A model generated the notes under the pieces. It was given only the letters and a program-made list of their open reading frames with translations. It was not told where the DNA came from and did no database searches. Both the position numbers and the translations under genes were made by a program. Source: Giardia muris (Eukaryota; Fornicata; Diplomonadida; Hexamitidae). Taken from it: a DNA stretch of 64,000 nucleotides. Shown here piece by piece: positions 50,601 to 59,048 of the stretch (positions are counted from its first letter, which is position 1; each line of letters opens with the position of its first letter). The stretch spans positions 62,001 to 126,000 of the forward strand of contig CM016926.1 in assembly GCA_006247105.1 (NCBI GenBank), in the 5' to 3' direction.

Positions 50601-52825
50601 ATTGCGAGGATGATAGGTCATCATTCTCACAGTTCACGTTCTATGACCAGGACTCCTTGATCTCATCTGCACGTCCATCTACTGACAGAAGACGCAGTAC
50701 CACATTCAGTGAGAGCGAAGATCTGAGTTTAGATATGTCCGGTGCTGGTCCTCGTGGGTTATCCATTGCCGCCGAGTCTGGCCCATCAAACCTTCTTGGA
50801 GGGAGTTTAAGCATGCAAGATACAGAATATTACATGGGGTGTATTGCCCTACTGGCAAAGATGTGTCCGGCCTTCTATGGAGACTATGTGACGAACGTTT
50901 GCACGAAACTTTTCAGTTTGAGGCAATTCTGCCACTTTCCATTAGAACCATTACCTGACTATGCTATGTCTCTCTTGTGGGAGCATTATAACGTCGCAGT
51001 ATGCGATCCAACTCTCCTTCCCATTCTGGCACGTACCTTATCCCCACCAGAGTTCCATAGGTATGGACAATTTACCTCTCTTTTGGCAAGCATCAATATA
51101 TCGGACGTGCCAATTGGAGTGGCGATATCTCTTCTCTCGGCTGCCCAGACGAACACCGTGATCCAATCTTTTTGCATAGATGTACTTCGGACCTTTCCGT
51201 CACAAGAACTTTCCTTATATGCAATTCAGTTAGTTGAGCTATGCAAACTTGACGGCATCACCGGTTCTCTTTCGGAGTTCTTAACACGACGCGCAATTGA
51301 TGACTTTACGGGCTTTGGATACACAATATATTGGTACTTGCGGTGTGAGGCACGAACGAATGTGGCTCATGGCACGAGGTTTGCAACCATGCTCTTCAAA
51401 ATGCTATTAGAACTCACAGACATTCAGCGCCGAGAAATGATAGTTCTGGAGATCATTCTGACGTGCCTATCCCGTCTTGCAAAGTATATTTTTGCGGTTA
51501 GTCAGGATACAACCATCAAGACGCTAGAGGGTCAACGGAAGGTCTCGGAGGTCCTGCGCGATAACCTCACCGTCCTCAATGACAATATTCGAAACCTGTA
51601 CAAGGCGCTCGACCTGAGCTTCTTCCGGATCCCGATCGATTACCACACCCAGCTGGTATCCATCGATTGCGCACGTTGTCGAGTCATGCCAAGTAAGAAG
51701 ATGCCGATCATGCTTGCCTTCATAGACATTGATGGTGGCGTCCATTACTGTCTATACAAGCTTCAAGACGACCTCAGACAGGACTGTCTCATCCTGCAGA
51801 CTTTTGCGTTCATGCGTGAGACATGGTACCAGAACAACTTGACTCTTAGCATGAAAATATATAAGTGCGTTCCCACTGGGGCGTGCGAGGGCTTTATAGA
51901 GGTCGTTCCGTTGTCAGAAACCTTGGCTCAAATCGAACACTCCTTCAGTGGAACCCGTGGTGCTTTTGCCAAGGGGCCAATAATGAAGTGGTTATCTGAC
52001 GTCCTTACCTCCAAGGAGTTACAGGGTGAGGTCCGTGCCTTGGAAGCACGAGGGAATGAGAGACAGTGGGAAGAGGCAAAGATTAGCAACGGGGACTACG
52101 ACCTTATCCTTCAAGACTTACAAATGGCACCCATCCTTGATTGTACACCTTCAACTGGGCCACAGGAGGGTTCTTTAGGACTTAGTGTCGCCGGCACGGA
52201 CTATGAGATGGTGGATAAAGGAAGCATCTGTGATCGCGAGAGCATCTTCAAATCAGTATCGCAACTATCATTACAAAGGGAACAGCTTCCAGCACGCTAT
52301 AATCAGCTGCTGATGAACTACATGTCATCCGTGGCGGCCTATTGTGTCGCCACGTGCATCCTCGGGCTTGGAGACAGGCATAACGACAATGTCATGCTTT
52401 GCCAGGATGGTACGTTCTTTCACATTGACTTCGGACACATTCTTGGGAACTTTAAGAAGAAGCTCGCATACGAACGGGAAAAGGGCCCATTCTTCTTCAT
52501 CCCGGACATGGCCTTTGTTCTTAAACATCATGACTATATGGCAGGAACACATTATGAAGAGAGTTTTGAGAACATCTCGGCAGATGCCCTACTTGTCCTT
52601 AGGAGACATGCACACCTTATCATAGACCTCTTCCGTATTATGCTACACGCGGGGATACCGCAATTGGGACGCTTGAATGATCTTCAGTGGATTCAGACCC
52701 ACCTCTTCTTAGACCTAGACGAGCAAGAGGCACATCGGAATTTCATCAGATTGATCCATGTAACCCAGAAGTCGAAGCGGTACCTCTATAATAACCTCTT
52801 CCATCTTATGGCGAATTACAAGTAA
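47684..52825 (+). CDS. Class I-like phosphatidylinositol 3-kinase
   Basis: 1713 residues from ATG 47684 (ATG 47705 is an alternative). The C-terminal 420 residues are the PI3K catalytic domain: YKLQDDLRQDCLILQ with the ATP-binding Lys, catalytic loop LGLGDRHNDN (about residue 1563) and HIDFGHILG. The activation loop KKKLAYEREKGPF resembles class I enzymes (KkkfgikRErvPF) more than Vps34, suggesting PI(4,5)P2 as substrate. A helical PIK accessory region precedes it and C2-like strands lie in the middle. The long N-terminal portion is Ser-rich and disordered, with an RS-type stretch (RASSRSSSRSASSRR). No p85 or Ras-binding domain is recognised. The DUSP gene follows after 3 bp; AGTAAA overlaps the TAA stop. 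Confidence 0.9.
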   Translation: MRFSYFRMSYALPPKRHSWTTGGPPSRHSSQPTPKLAGEGGSSGSTPSISGKRISSLSQLVGTPHRSSKSEFIEHERQMLYTNGIGCDVIGNQILDLDCVANSTTYIPQVEVLPAFTYPHLTLRYIYVPHTGTLTDTLSSLDLKMSSHRASERQKDSLSMEKQAEGRQDGYIEGSLTIASTLNGDEAAHLVYSSLVQSGYQDTLRLRLGIGGPVDLVLKERGRDRYFTGTEPLINFTSVRLALRIGASVDVTFVHRSAFVHLYSHALQEQNFMHYNYLCNADTVRSHTSDLHISSDQLLRRSSPSSPELRRASSFAMPVTCTPVAQSPKRVDDMGAGKHNKTTNPESKTTHGHGQCITTDQASLLKLRSTFEDLSCSISSKDFLDEGGGVDMHSEKGDASISGDLADSYRDYLAFLRSPTFEAILESKCREYTLDPVLFYQANFQYIRNPSRSPCNRKPVLSRAIGPGLADMTTSQDHFSVFIGPLHLSPNTLLDVNFREEKMRKWGKTFCNMYDYVEFAFPRLFVTQERFWMQRLLALLYSSLEREQNARGSEFTSAPTQFRLPLVVSHFESFLQGVSGETSPNIFKIDTPEETRTQSEDFQGVRISDLVATTISTVEEPVSPKAEDTATLGGQLPNNDLTQQVEAINAKSLQLAAAYVCSGTQALTEKQFSKYYLRSVIGDECLVQFGCTLSFPQLQLSNIPPGSYLVLSVFVINRKVLAKVIKAADFDERNKDGLKLLNQKHKMLLTDIGTDITATYKEKLDELCNQSLCLGTTFFPILDHQYVLNTAKQRLALWPNVTATSALRLSLYTTQPVEDSPVGRSIIEITPMKGSQRRYGISIKPAQLTLSNAPYYRNSVMLGELLSPRAQTRSRASSRSSSRSASSRRNTNYSSRKASTTGPPDHFFEYVNPLYLTQQGSTEGAFDIFRPKLLKKRSEKVADIAQPRRSRAKSPFSRRTQARIQLARTSASHCEDDRSSFSQFTFYDQDSLISSARPSTDRRRSTTFSESEDLSLDMSGAGPRGLSIAAESGPSNLLGGSLSMQDTEYYMGCIALLAKMCPAFYGDYVTNVCTKLFSLRQFCHFPLEPLPDYAMSLLWEHYNVAVCDPTLLPILARTLSPPEFHRYGQFTSLLASINISDVPIGVAISLLSAAQTNTVIQSFCIDVLRTFPSQELSLYAIQLVELCKLDGITGSLSEFLTRRAIDDFTGFGYTIYWYLRCEARTNVAHGTRFATMLFKMLLELTDIQRREMIVLEIILTCLSRLAKYIFAVSQDTTIKTLEGQRKVSEVLRDNLTVLNDNIRNLYKALDLSFFRIPIDYHTQLVSIDCARCRVMPSKKMPIMLAFIDIDGGVHYCLYKLQDDLRQDCLILQTFAFMRETWYQNNLTLSMKIYKCVPTGACEGFIEVVPLSETLAQIEHSFSGTRGAFAKGPIMKWLSDVLTSKELQGEVRALEARGNERQWEEAKISNGDYDLILQDLQMAPILDCTPSTGPQEGSLGLSVAGTDYEMVDKGSICDRESIFKSVSQLSLQREQLPARYNQLLMNYMSSVAAYCVATCILGLGDRHNDNVMLCQDGTFFHIDFGHILGNFKKKLAYEREKGPFFFIPDMAFVLKHHDYMAGTHYEESFENISADALLVLRRHAHLIIDLFRIMLHAGIPQLGRLNDLQWIQTHLFLDLDEQEAHRNFIRLIHVTQKSKRYLYNNLFHLMANYK

Positions 52826-52828
52826 ATT

Positions 52829-53347
52829 ATGTATAGCCAGATAGTCCCTAACCTGTATCTAGGGAACGTACGGTCAAGGAACTTCGACAGTAGCCCACCC
52901 GATTGCCACACATGCGTAAGTGTGGGCGTATACGACATGAAGAGGCCATCCTGGGCGGAGAACTACGTCTTCTACCAGCTCGTGGATCGGGCCACCGTCC
53001 CCGAAAGCCAGATGCAGTATATTATCGAGGATAGCGCAGACTTCATCGAGGCACATATCTCGAAGGGAGTGCTCGTACATTGTGGCGTAGGGGTAAGTCG
53101 TTCCGCCTTCGTCGTTATTGGATACTTGATGCTCAAGCGCCAGATGAGCTTTGAAAGAGCATACGAGCATACGTTAGCTAGACGCCCATGCATCTGTCCT
53201 AATGAGGGCTTTTGTCAATATCTCAGAAAGCTTGATGGCGATTTGGCCACACGGCGGCGGGAACAGATCCGTACTCAGCTGGAACAGGTGGAGGCGTCAT
53301 TGGAGGGTGCTAAGAGCCTCGCTCTTTCATCAACCACTTGTATGTAA
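52829..53347 (+). CDS. Dual-specificity protein phosphatase
   Basis: 172 residues from ATG 52829. The first residues IVPNLYLGNV are the usual DUSP opening. The active site is VHCGVGVSRSAF with the nucleophile C85 and R91 (HCxxGxxR), followed by the helix VVIGYLMLKRQMSFERAYE and the typical FCQYLRKLD helix. A coiled segment ends the protein. It should dephosphorylate Tyr and Ser/Thr in proteins; the substrate is unknown. The usual Asp general acid is probably D53 in LVDRATVP. Three bases separate it from the PI3-kinase stop and four (AAAA) from the following start. Confidence 0.9.
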   Translation: MYSQIVPNLYLGNVRSRNFDSSPPDCHTCVSVGVYDMKRPSWAENYVFYQLVDRATVPESQMQYIIEDSADFIEAHISKGVLVHCGVGVSRSAFVVIGYLMLKRQMSFERAYEHTLARRPCICPNEGFCQYLRKLDGDLATRRREQIRTQLEQVEASLEGAKSLALSSTTCM

Positions 53348-53351
53348 AAAA

Positions 53352-54485
53352 ATGGATCCGAGACAATGGTATAAGTTACGAATTGCACAAACCTTACACG
53401 ACGCTATACAGAAGCCGCTGCCCCCGTGCCTGATTCGGTCGGTGGCGAACCTCCTGACGTACGCCAAGGAGAAACGGACCGATCGCGATTATCTTGCTCG
53501 CTTATGTCGCATATACCTGAATTTGTCCGATAAGGACGCAGACGGGGTGGCCCAGGACGCCGTCTGCGCGATCAATAAGCTCGACGAGATGCTAGCCAAC
53601 GGGGGAGTCGTCGATACAGAAGATGAGAAGCTCTTTTGCCTTGAGAAACAATTGATGCAAGCGTATGTCAGACCCAAAGTCCCACAGCTCCCTAGCCGCA
53701 CCTCCCTCAAGGTCCTTCCCCCCATAGATAGCCGCGTCCATCTGACTAGGACTCTTCACCCAGCGATTCTACTCTCGAACATACCCATAGAAAACAATAC
53801 GATTACAAAGGTTGCAAAGACCTTAGAAGCCTTTGGTGACCTAGTGCAAGTCACCACTAACCCTTCCAGAGGCACGGCAACGGCACAGTTCTCCATGTTG
53901 ATATCCGCGATCTTTTGTGCACGTGCTTTCCAGACGAAGTCCTTCTTGATCGATTCCCAATACCATGGGGTTAGTGCATGCCTTCTCGTTGAAGCGATGG
54001 AGCAAGGGGCCATCCCACCCTCTCCCCTTGCCTCGCAAACGGGCAGCATAGAGTGCGAGCAACTGGCAAGTAAGCCAGTGCGAGCACTCGAGCCAGCAGT
54101 GAAACAAGTCCCAAGTGCAACTGGACAGATGTCCGTTGCCGAGCTCCTTGTCCTTAAGGGAAAGCAGGCCGTTGAGCAGGAGCAGAAGCGGACACACCTA
54201 CTTATCAGTAATGTGCCCGATAAGTATCGCGGAACACAATTCCTAACAACGGGATGTATATTGAACGTGAAGGCCGTACAGAGTGCGGCCGAAGGCCTAG
54301 GCCATGACGGAGAGTATTGTATGCTCATTCACATGCATACAGATAAGGCTGCATACGCGTTACTGAAAACCATCGAGAAGAACCGTGAGAAGTTGGGCGG
54401 GATTACCGTGAAGTTTTTCGAGGGGAGCCTTACAAACCCTAAGCCCGTAGTATTCTCAAACCCCGCCGAAGAGAGGACGCAGTAA
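53352..54485 (+). CDS. RRM-type RNA-binding protein, possibly RBM26/27-like
   Basis: 377 residues from ATG 53352 in the perfect initiator TAAAAAAATGG; the longer open frame overlaps the phosphatase gene and was not used. An N-terminal helical domain (about 1-110) could be PWI-like. Residues 140-220 look like an RRM (AILLSNIPIENNTITKVAK, VQVTTNPSRGTATAQFS). A second RRM-like fold may follow at about 295-360 (HLLISNVPDKY). The order of a helical domain and two weak RRMs resembles RBM26/27 of the nuclear exosome targeting pathway. This is a tentative reading. The stop codon lies in GCAGTAAAG, giving AGTAAA. Confidence 0.65.
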   Translation: MDPRQWYKLRIAQTLHDAIQKPLPPCLIRSVANLLTYAKEKRTDRDYLARLCRIYLNLSDKDADGVAQDAVCAINKLDEMLANGGVVDTEDEKLFCLEKQLMQAYVRPKVPQLPSRTSLKVLPPIDSRVHLTRTLHPAILLSNIPIENNTITKVAKTLEAFGDLVQVTTNPSRGTATAQFSMLISAIFCARAFQTKSFLIDSQYHGVSACLLVEAMEQGAIPPSPLASQTGSIECEQLASKPVRALEPAVKQVPSATGQMSVAELLVLKGKQAVEQEQKRTHLLISNVPDKYRGTQFLTTGCILNVKAVQSAAEGLGHDGEYCMLIHMHTDKAAYALLKTIEKNREKLGGITVKFFEGSLTNPKPVVFSNPAEERTQ

Positions 54486-54514
54486 AGCCACACTCGAAAA
54501 TTCTATTATCTCTG

Positions 54515-56791
54515 ATGTCAATCGATCGGAGACAAGAGACCGTTGGTACCGGTCCTCGGCGGGCGTCCCGATCGCTCTCAGGGGCGACCAAGCCTATATC
54601 TTCGGTCACAAAGGATACGACCTTAAGTATCTTCACCCCTCCCGGGTCTGGTGATCCCGAGGCTCAATCCAACCCTCTCTCAATTGTCCCGCCAATACAG
54701 CAAGCGTCATACTACTCTTATAAGCCATTAGTTCGCTATATCCTTCCCTGTCCACCCGAGATCTTACTTAACACCATCCCAGGCTTCACTCTGCAAAAGC
54801 TACGTTCTGCATTGAAGTTAGATGAAGGCCGAATGGCTGACGCGCTAGAACCAGTCTACCAGCACTTGGGTGCGGAGCTCTGTAACGAAGCGACCTGGAC
54901 GAATCAATTGGATGCCGTGAAGGCGCTCATTGGTATCATTTCCATTGAGGATGGGTGCAATGTTAGCAGGTCGCCATCCTTTGCACAGTCCTTGACCGAG
55001 TTTCTCTTACAGAACCATGGGGCCATTTGTTCATGTATCATTTCACGGCGTTCGACGCTTTCCCGCGAGATTTGCCTCTTCCTAGAGCTATATACCCAGC
55101 GGTATGGGACGTATGCGGCCCGGTTCCTTGCGGAGCTGGTAGAGACCCTGATAAAGCTTTTGAACCAGAAGGGAGTATATTATGAGAACTCCGCAGATTC
55201 TCTTCTACGTACGATCATCATTTACGCTCTCCCTAAGGCGGCCTTCGGGAAGTTAGTCAAGTCCTGGCAGACGGAGAAGTCCGCACATGTCAAGGCACAT
55301 ATCTTGGAATACTTGGTCCTCTTCATCATCAGTGGAATTCTTCATAGTGAGGCTTACCTTCGAGGCATAGGAAACCTCATCAACAATCGGGACCTTGATT
55401 TTGTGGCGAAGTTTGACGTCGAACTTGTCCAAATCTTGTGTCGTAGCTGCGACGAAGCAGTGGCTCGAACTCGTAGCACAGCAAAGACGGCACTTATCAT
55501 ACTCAAGACGCTCCGGCCTCCCATCTGGACGAAGGCGGCACAGCTTCTAGGCACGAAGGCCGGGAAAATAGAGTCGGGAATCAAGGATTGTGTCGCCTCC
55601 TATTACTATATCATCGATGAGGCACCAAAGACAAGGAAGGTGCAAGTCGATGCTGCAGATTTCCTTGACTCATTACTTCGTTCAGTATGCAGAATGAAGG
55701 GTGTTAATAGCATGGATAGTGCTTACCCTTGGAAGAGTAGGCTCATAGACTCAGAGGAGGAGCTTTTGAGCTGGGAACGTATCGGTATGACTGCCGCACT
55801 TACATCCTCATCACCCCCATCGATTTCGACGATCAATGGGGGAACAGGACCAATCCCACGTCGTTCTAGGCCGGGTGGGACATCGGCACCAGAGATTCGT
55901 GGCGCACATACGAAGGGACGGGCACAACAGAGTGTATTTCTGGATGAGGGTGATGAGAACTCAGATGATCTTGAGGATGTTGAGGACCTTCTTGCTCAAA
56001 CGACGGGGAGCATTGTAGGGATGCAAACGAAGTCAACGTTACAAACGAGTAGTGCACGGCAGAGTGTGACTAACAAGAAAACGCCTAATATTGACGATCT
56101 TATTAACTCATTATCAAATCCGGAGACGGACCGGGCTGAGATTTTGAGGACAATAGAGGTATGGAACCAACACTTTGAGACGTTGAAGGAGGATTTGGAG
56201 GCGTCTTTTCCGCAACTTCTCTTGACAATGATTGATTTAATAAGTACTACAAGGCATGCAGAGGTGGATGTACGTCTTGGGACATTACAGCTTTTGGAAC
56301 GAATCATACTTGCTCGTGGAGCGGCAATAGGACAAATGTTAGACTTCTTCGCCTTATCGATGTTACAAGTGTATGAAGATCCGGAGCTTTTAGTAAGAAG
56401 AGCCGCAGATGCTGTCTTGCTTGCCCTTCCTCGGGTGATTGATCCACGGCTAGTCTTCAAGACTTATGCTTCAATCATTGCTGGTGTGGATGGAGTCATT
56501 CTACATGGAAGTCTTCGTCTTTTATGTAAGGCGGCACAACAGTATGAAGATATGGAGGTTCTCTTGAAGGATGTCAACCTTGTCTTCGAAGGTTTACAAC
56601 GAGCCTTTGAGAACTCGAACCCCGATATCAGAAAGGCCGTTGTTTATTGCTTTGTTGATCTATACTTCCTTATTGGAGAGGACTTTACAGTTTATTTGAA
56701 TAGACTTACACCAACCCAATTGAAACTGGTGACCATTTATGTTGGAAAGACCTCAACGAAACGAGCACGGCTTTCTGCTGATCAACGATAA
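54515..56791 (+). CDS. CLASP-family microtubule-associated protein
   Basis: 758 residues. A short Ser/Arg-rich head is followed by a CLASP-type TOG domain (about 95-350; REICLFLELYTQRYG, TLIKLLNQKGVYYENSADS, CRSCDEAVARTRSTAK). Then come a disordered Ser/Gly/Pro linker (about 420-530) and a C-terminal helical array ending DIRKAVVYCFVDLYFLIGED and LTPTQLKLVTIYV, very close to the CLASP C terminus (vRKasVFClVaiy.viGEdl, LtgskmKLLnlYi). CLASPs stabilise growing microtubules; in Giardia they would act on spindle, disc or flagellar microtubules. It is smaller than animal CLASP (about 1500) and has fewer TOG domains, as in other protists. Confidence 0.85.
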   Translation: MSIDRRQETVGTGPRRASRSLSGATKPISSVTKDTTLSIFTPPGSGDPEAQSNPLSIVPPIQQASYYSYKPLVRYILPCPPEILLNTIPGFTLQKLRSALKLDEGRMADALEPVYQHLGAELCNEATWTNQLDAVKALIGIISIEDGCNVSRSPSFAQSLTEFLLQNHGAICSCIISRRSTLSREICLFLELYTQRYGTYAARFLAELVETLIKLLNQKGVYYENSADSLLRTIIIYALPKAAFGKLVKSWQTEKSAHVKAHILEYLVLFIISGILHSEAYLRGIGNLINNRDLDFVAKFDVELVQILCRSCDEAVARTRSTAKTALIILKTLRPPIWTKAAQLLGTKAGKIESGIKDCVASYYYIIDEAPKTRKVQVDAADFLDSLLRSVCRMKGVNSMDSAYPWKSRLIDSEEELLSWERIGMTAALTSSSPPSISTINGGTGPIPRRSRPGGTSAPEIRGAHTKGRAQQSVFLDEGDENSDDLEDVEDLLAQTTGSIVGMQTKSTLQTSSARQSVTNKKTPNIDDLINSLSNPETDRAEILRTIEVWNQHFETLKEDLEASFPQLLLTMIDLISTTRHAEVDVRLGTLQLLERIILARGAAIGQMLDFFALSMLQVYEDPELLVRRAADAVLLALPRVIDPRLVFKTYASIIAGVDGVILHGSLRLLCKAAQQYEDMEVLLKDVNLVFEGLQRAFENSNPDIRKAVVYCFVDLYFLIGEDFTVYLNRLTPTQLKLVTIYVGKTSTKRARLSADQR

Positions 56792-56792
56792 A

Positions 56793-56810
56793 AGTGAACA
56801 CCCATTTACT
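56793..56810. terminator. Facing polyadenylation signals of CLASP and PP2A genes
   Basis: The 32 bp between these convergent stops contain AGTGAA on the plus strand (56793-56798) and TTTACT at 56805-56810, which is AGTAAA on the minus strand. Each lies within about 16 nt of its own stop codon. Confidence 0.75.
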
Positions 56811-56823
56811 CTCTCCCGTTATT

Positions 56824-57735
56824 TTATAGGAAATAGTCCGGAACCCTACGCGAGATGTGAGGTTGTCCACGACGAGGTGCAAAGTTGAACTGGATGAAGG
56901 TGTACTGGATGTTCTCATCCAGTTCCATGATGGCTCCACGGTTCCCACTACGGAAGCAATAGTTCGGTGCCGAGAAGATGGTGACGCATTGCTTATCATG
57001 GTGCCATTGATAGCCTTCCATCGTCAATTGATGTGCACGACAAATCATCACCAAATTGTTTGCCTTATTAAAGGTCTCAGTAACATCTTGTCCGAAGGTG
57101 TACCCTGCACCACGTGGAGAACGACCCCAGCCGGACTTGATATCAGGATCTGACCATAAACAATCGGCGATAGGACCATCATGTGGGATCTCGGCGAAAC
57201 GATCTATGTTACGGATCTGTTCCAGCGTGTCAATGCTTGGGCTCAAACCCCCATGGATCGCGAAGAGTGACTTATCTATAAGACAAGCGATAGGTAAGTA
57301 ATCAAAGACGTCAGTAAAGAGCTTCCAAACCGCTGACGTCCCGTACTTACGTACGACCTCTTCATGGAACCCATAGACCTGAGTCACTTGGCGTGACTCG
57401 TGGTTCCCACGTAGCATCGTCACACGATGCCTATACTTAATCTTCAGAAGGATCAGTAAAGTCACACACTCGATTGAATAGTACCCGCGGTCGACATAGT
57501 CACCCATGAAGAGGTAGTTCGTATATGGGGAGCGGCCACAGATGCGGAACATCTCGATGAGGTCATGGTATTGGCCATGAATGTCACCGACGACGGTGAT
57601 GGGTGCCATGATGGGTTGGATGTTCGGCTCCTCGATGAGGATCGGTTTGACCAGGTCGCAAACCTCGCGGATCTCATCCTCGACGAGTAGCTCTCCGCGA
57701 TACAGGCGGTCGACGTATGCATCGATGTTGGGCAT
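56824..57735 (-). CDS. Protein phosphatase 2A catalytic subunit
   Basis: 303 residues, nearly the full size of PP2A-C (309). All PPP-family metal-binding motifs are present: GDIHGQ (D51, H53), GDYVDRG, RGNHE, the [10 protein letters not shown] segment and the CRAHQ and [11 protein letters not shown] segments. The tail RRVPDYFL keeps the DYFL end that is carboxymethylated in PP2A and marks it as PP2A rather than PP4 or PP6 by position. It needs A and B subunits for targeting, not seen here. The start (ATG at 57735) follows CAAAAATG on the coding strand. It converges with CLASP. Confidence 0.93.
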   Translation of the reverse strand: MPNIDAYVDRLYRGELLVEDEIREVCDLVKPILIEEPNIQPIMAPITVVGDIHGQYHDLIEMFRICGRSPYTNYLFMGDYVDRGYYSIECVTLLILLKIKYRHRVTMLRGNHESRQVTQVYGFHEEVVRKYGTSAVWKLFTDVFDYLPIACLIDKSLFAIHGGLSPSIDTLEQIRNIDRFAEIPHDGPIADCLWSDPDIKSGWGRSPRGAGYTFGQDVTETFNKANNLVMICRAHQLTMEGYQWHHDKQCVTIFSAPNYCFRSGNRGAIMELDENIQYTFIQFNFAPRRGQPHISRRVPDYFL

Positions 57736-58025
57736 TTTTGTGGCACCAGAACTCGGAATACGTCTATTAGAGGTACTTTCATGAGGAGAGAAGAAGGAGA
57801 TATATGAAAAGAGGGAGGAGGGAAGAGAGGGAGTAGAAGCAGTGAGTAGTGATGGGCCGGAGAAGAAGATTGGGAAGCATCTTTGAGGAATCTCTTCATG
57901 AAGGTGCTTTAAACATTCAGATCATGATCAGGCTTGCTTCTACTTACACAGAATAACGCGTTATAGCTTAAATGACACATGATCAAACTGAAGTCGATGA
58001 AAGAAAAGATTAGCAGGAGCAAAGA
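57736..58025. promoter_or_regulatory. 290-bp divergent promoter region with polypurine tract
   Basis: It lies between the PP2A (minus) and DHHC (plus) starts. From about 57781 to 57840 the plus strand is almost all purine (ATGAGGAGAGAAGAAGGAGA and onward, with few pyrimidines), so the PP2A leader would be pyrimidine-rich. The DHHC start follows GGAGCAAAGA. A sequence like a Giardia intron 3' end (CTACTTACACAG, 57940-57951) is present, but no 5' partner was found. No open frame is credible. Confidence 0.45.
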
Positions 58026-59033
58026 ATGTCCGGGTACCGTTCGATGCGGAGGTGTTGCCGTCGACGATGCATTCGTGGCTTCGATTTCATCTGCCTATCC
58101 GCGATCTTAGCTATTTATGTGGGATACTATGCATTACAAGTGGCCTTCATTTGTTCATACTCGGGACGAGTACTTACGCCTTATGTGACCTATACTGTCA
58201 CAACCGTTCTCTTCTGCCTCTGCTTCGGCCTACAGCTGGCCACTAGCCTTCGAGATCCGGGGTATATGCCATGCGTGACGGAATCCCGACGACAGGATAA
58301 TGCACCACTTGTTACGGTACATGTTGGCCAAACAATCGCCAACGCCGTCTATTGTTCCTCGTGTAATGTCGCTCGCCCGCCAGGAACCTCCCATTGCAGC
58401 GATTGCGAACATTGCATAGTGTACTTCGACCATCATTGTCCATGGATGGGTGCAGACATTGGACTTCGTAATTACAATCTATTCATATGGTCTTTACTTG
58501 GAATAGCCATGTATTGCATCTGGACCATCGTTAACGCGGCCATCTGCATCTTTATCCCGAATAATAATACTCTTCTCATCGTCATATGTATTCTATGCTT
58601 CCTAGGCGGTGCTTTTGGAACTCTTTTTGGTGGTGGGATGCTCTTTTCAAACCTCGGATTGATTCGGAAGGATACCTCTATCCGTGCATACAAGCGTGGG
58701 AGGGCGAGTGCGGCCGAGGAGGTGCGCAACATTAAGGCGAAGAATGAGCTCAATCTTCAAGAAGAAGTCTCGGAAGTAAGCGAGCAACGAACCATTGAAT
58801 TGCGATCAGCCCTTGGGAGAGAAGGTGAGGATTTCGTCGTCACCACATCCGAGTTTGAGGAGATCTACGAGACGATATCGCGATTAAGAGGCTTTAAGAT
58901 CAAGCATCCAGGCTGGAGACGAGTTTTCTTGGGGTCATCAATGCCCACGCTCATGGATCGACCCATACAAGAAGCCGAGAAGCTTGCGTGGGTTTGGACC
59001 TTTGTCCTTTGTTCCGAGTTCCCTCCCGAATGA
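58026..59033 (+). CDS. DHHC palmitoyltransferase (paralogue)
   Basis: 335 residues from ATG 58026. The layout is the same as for the DHHC gene at 36059: a Cys/Arg-rich head (MRRCCRRRC), two helices, the Cys-rich domain CSSCNVARPPGTSHCSDCEHC, then the active site DHHC (residues 135-138) in YFDHHCPWMG and two more helices with AFGTLFGGGM. The cytosolic tail is charged and ends with GWRRVFLGSSMPTL and EAEKLAWVWTF, which matches the tail of the other copy. It S-acylates membrane-associated proteins. Reading upstream in frame meets a stop codon, so no extension is possible. Confidence 0.9.
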   Translation: MSGYRSMRRCCRRRCIRGFDFICLSAILAIYVGYYALQVAFICSYSGRVLTPYVTYTVTTVLFCLCFGLQLATSLRDPGYMPCVTESRRQDNAPLVTVHVGQTIANAVYCSSCNVARPPGTSHCSDCEHCIVYFDHHCPWMGADIGLRNYNLFIWSLLGIAMYCIWTIVNAAICIFIPNNNTLLIVICILCFLGGAFGTLFGGGMLFSNLGLIRKDTSIRAYKRGRASAAEEVRNIKAKNELNLQEEVSEVSEQRTIELRSALGREGEDFVVTTSEFEEIYETISRLRGFKIKHPGWRRVFLGSSMPTLMDRPIQEAEKLAWVWTFVLCSEFPPE

Positions 59034-59048
59034 GGCTTTATCCTTCAA

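Noticed and set aside
57462..57899. Overlapping 145-codon frame in the PP2A gene and its promoter
   Set aside because: It shadows the PP2A gene in another frame, and its head comes from translation of the polypurine/polypyrimidine tract.
57940..57951. Giardia-type intron 3' end (CTACTTACACAG)
   Set aside because: No matching GTATGT-like donor upstream, and the DHHC frame is closed by a stop before its ATG, so no exon could join there.
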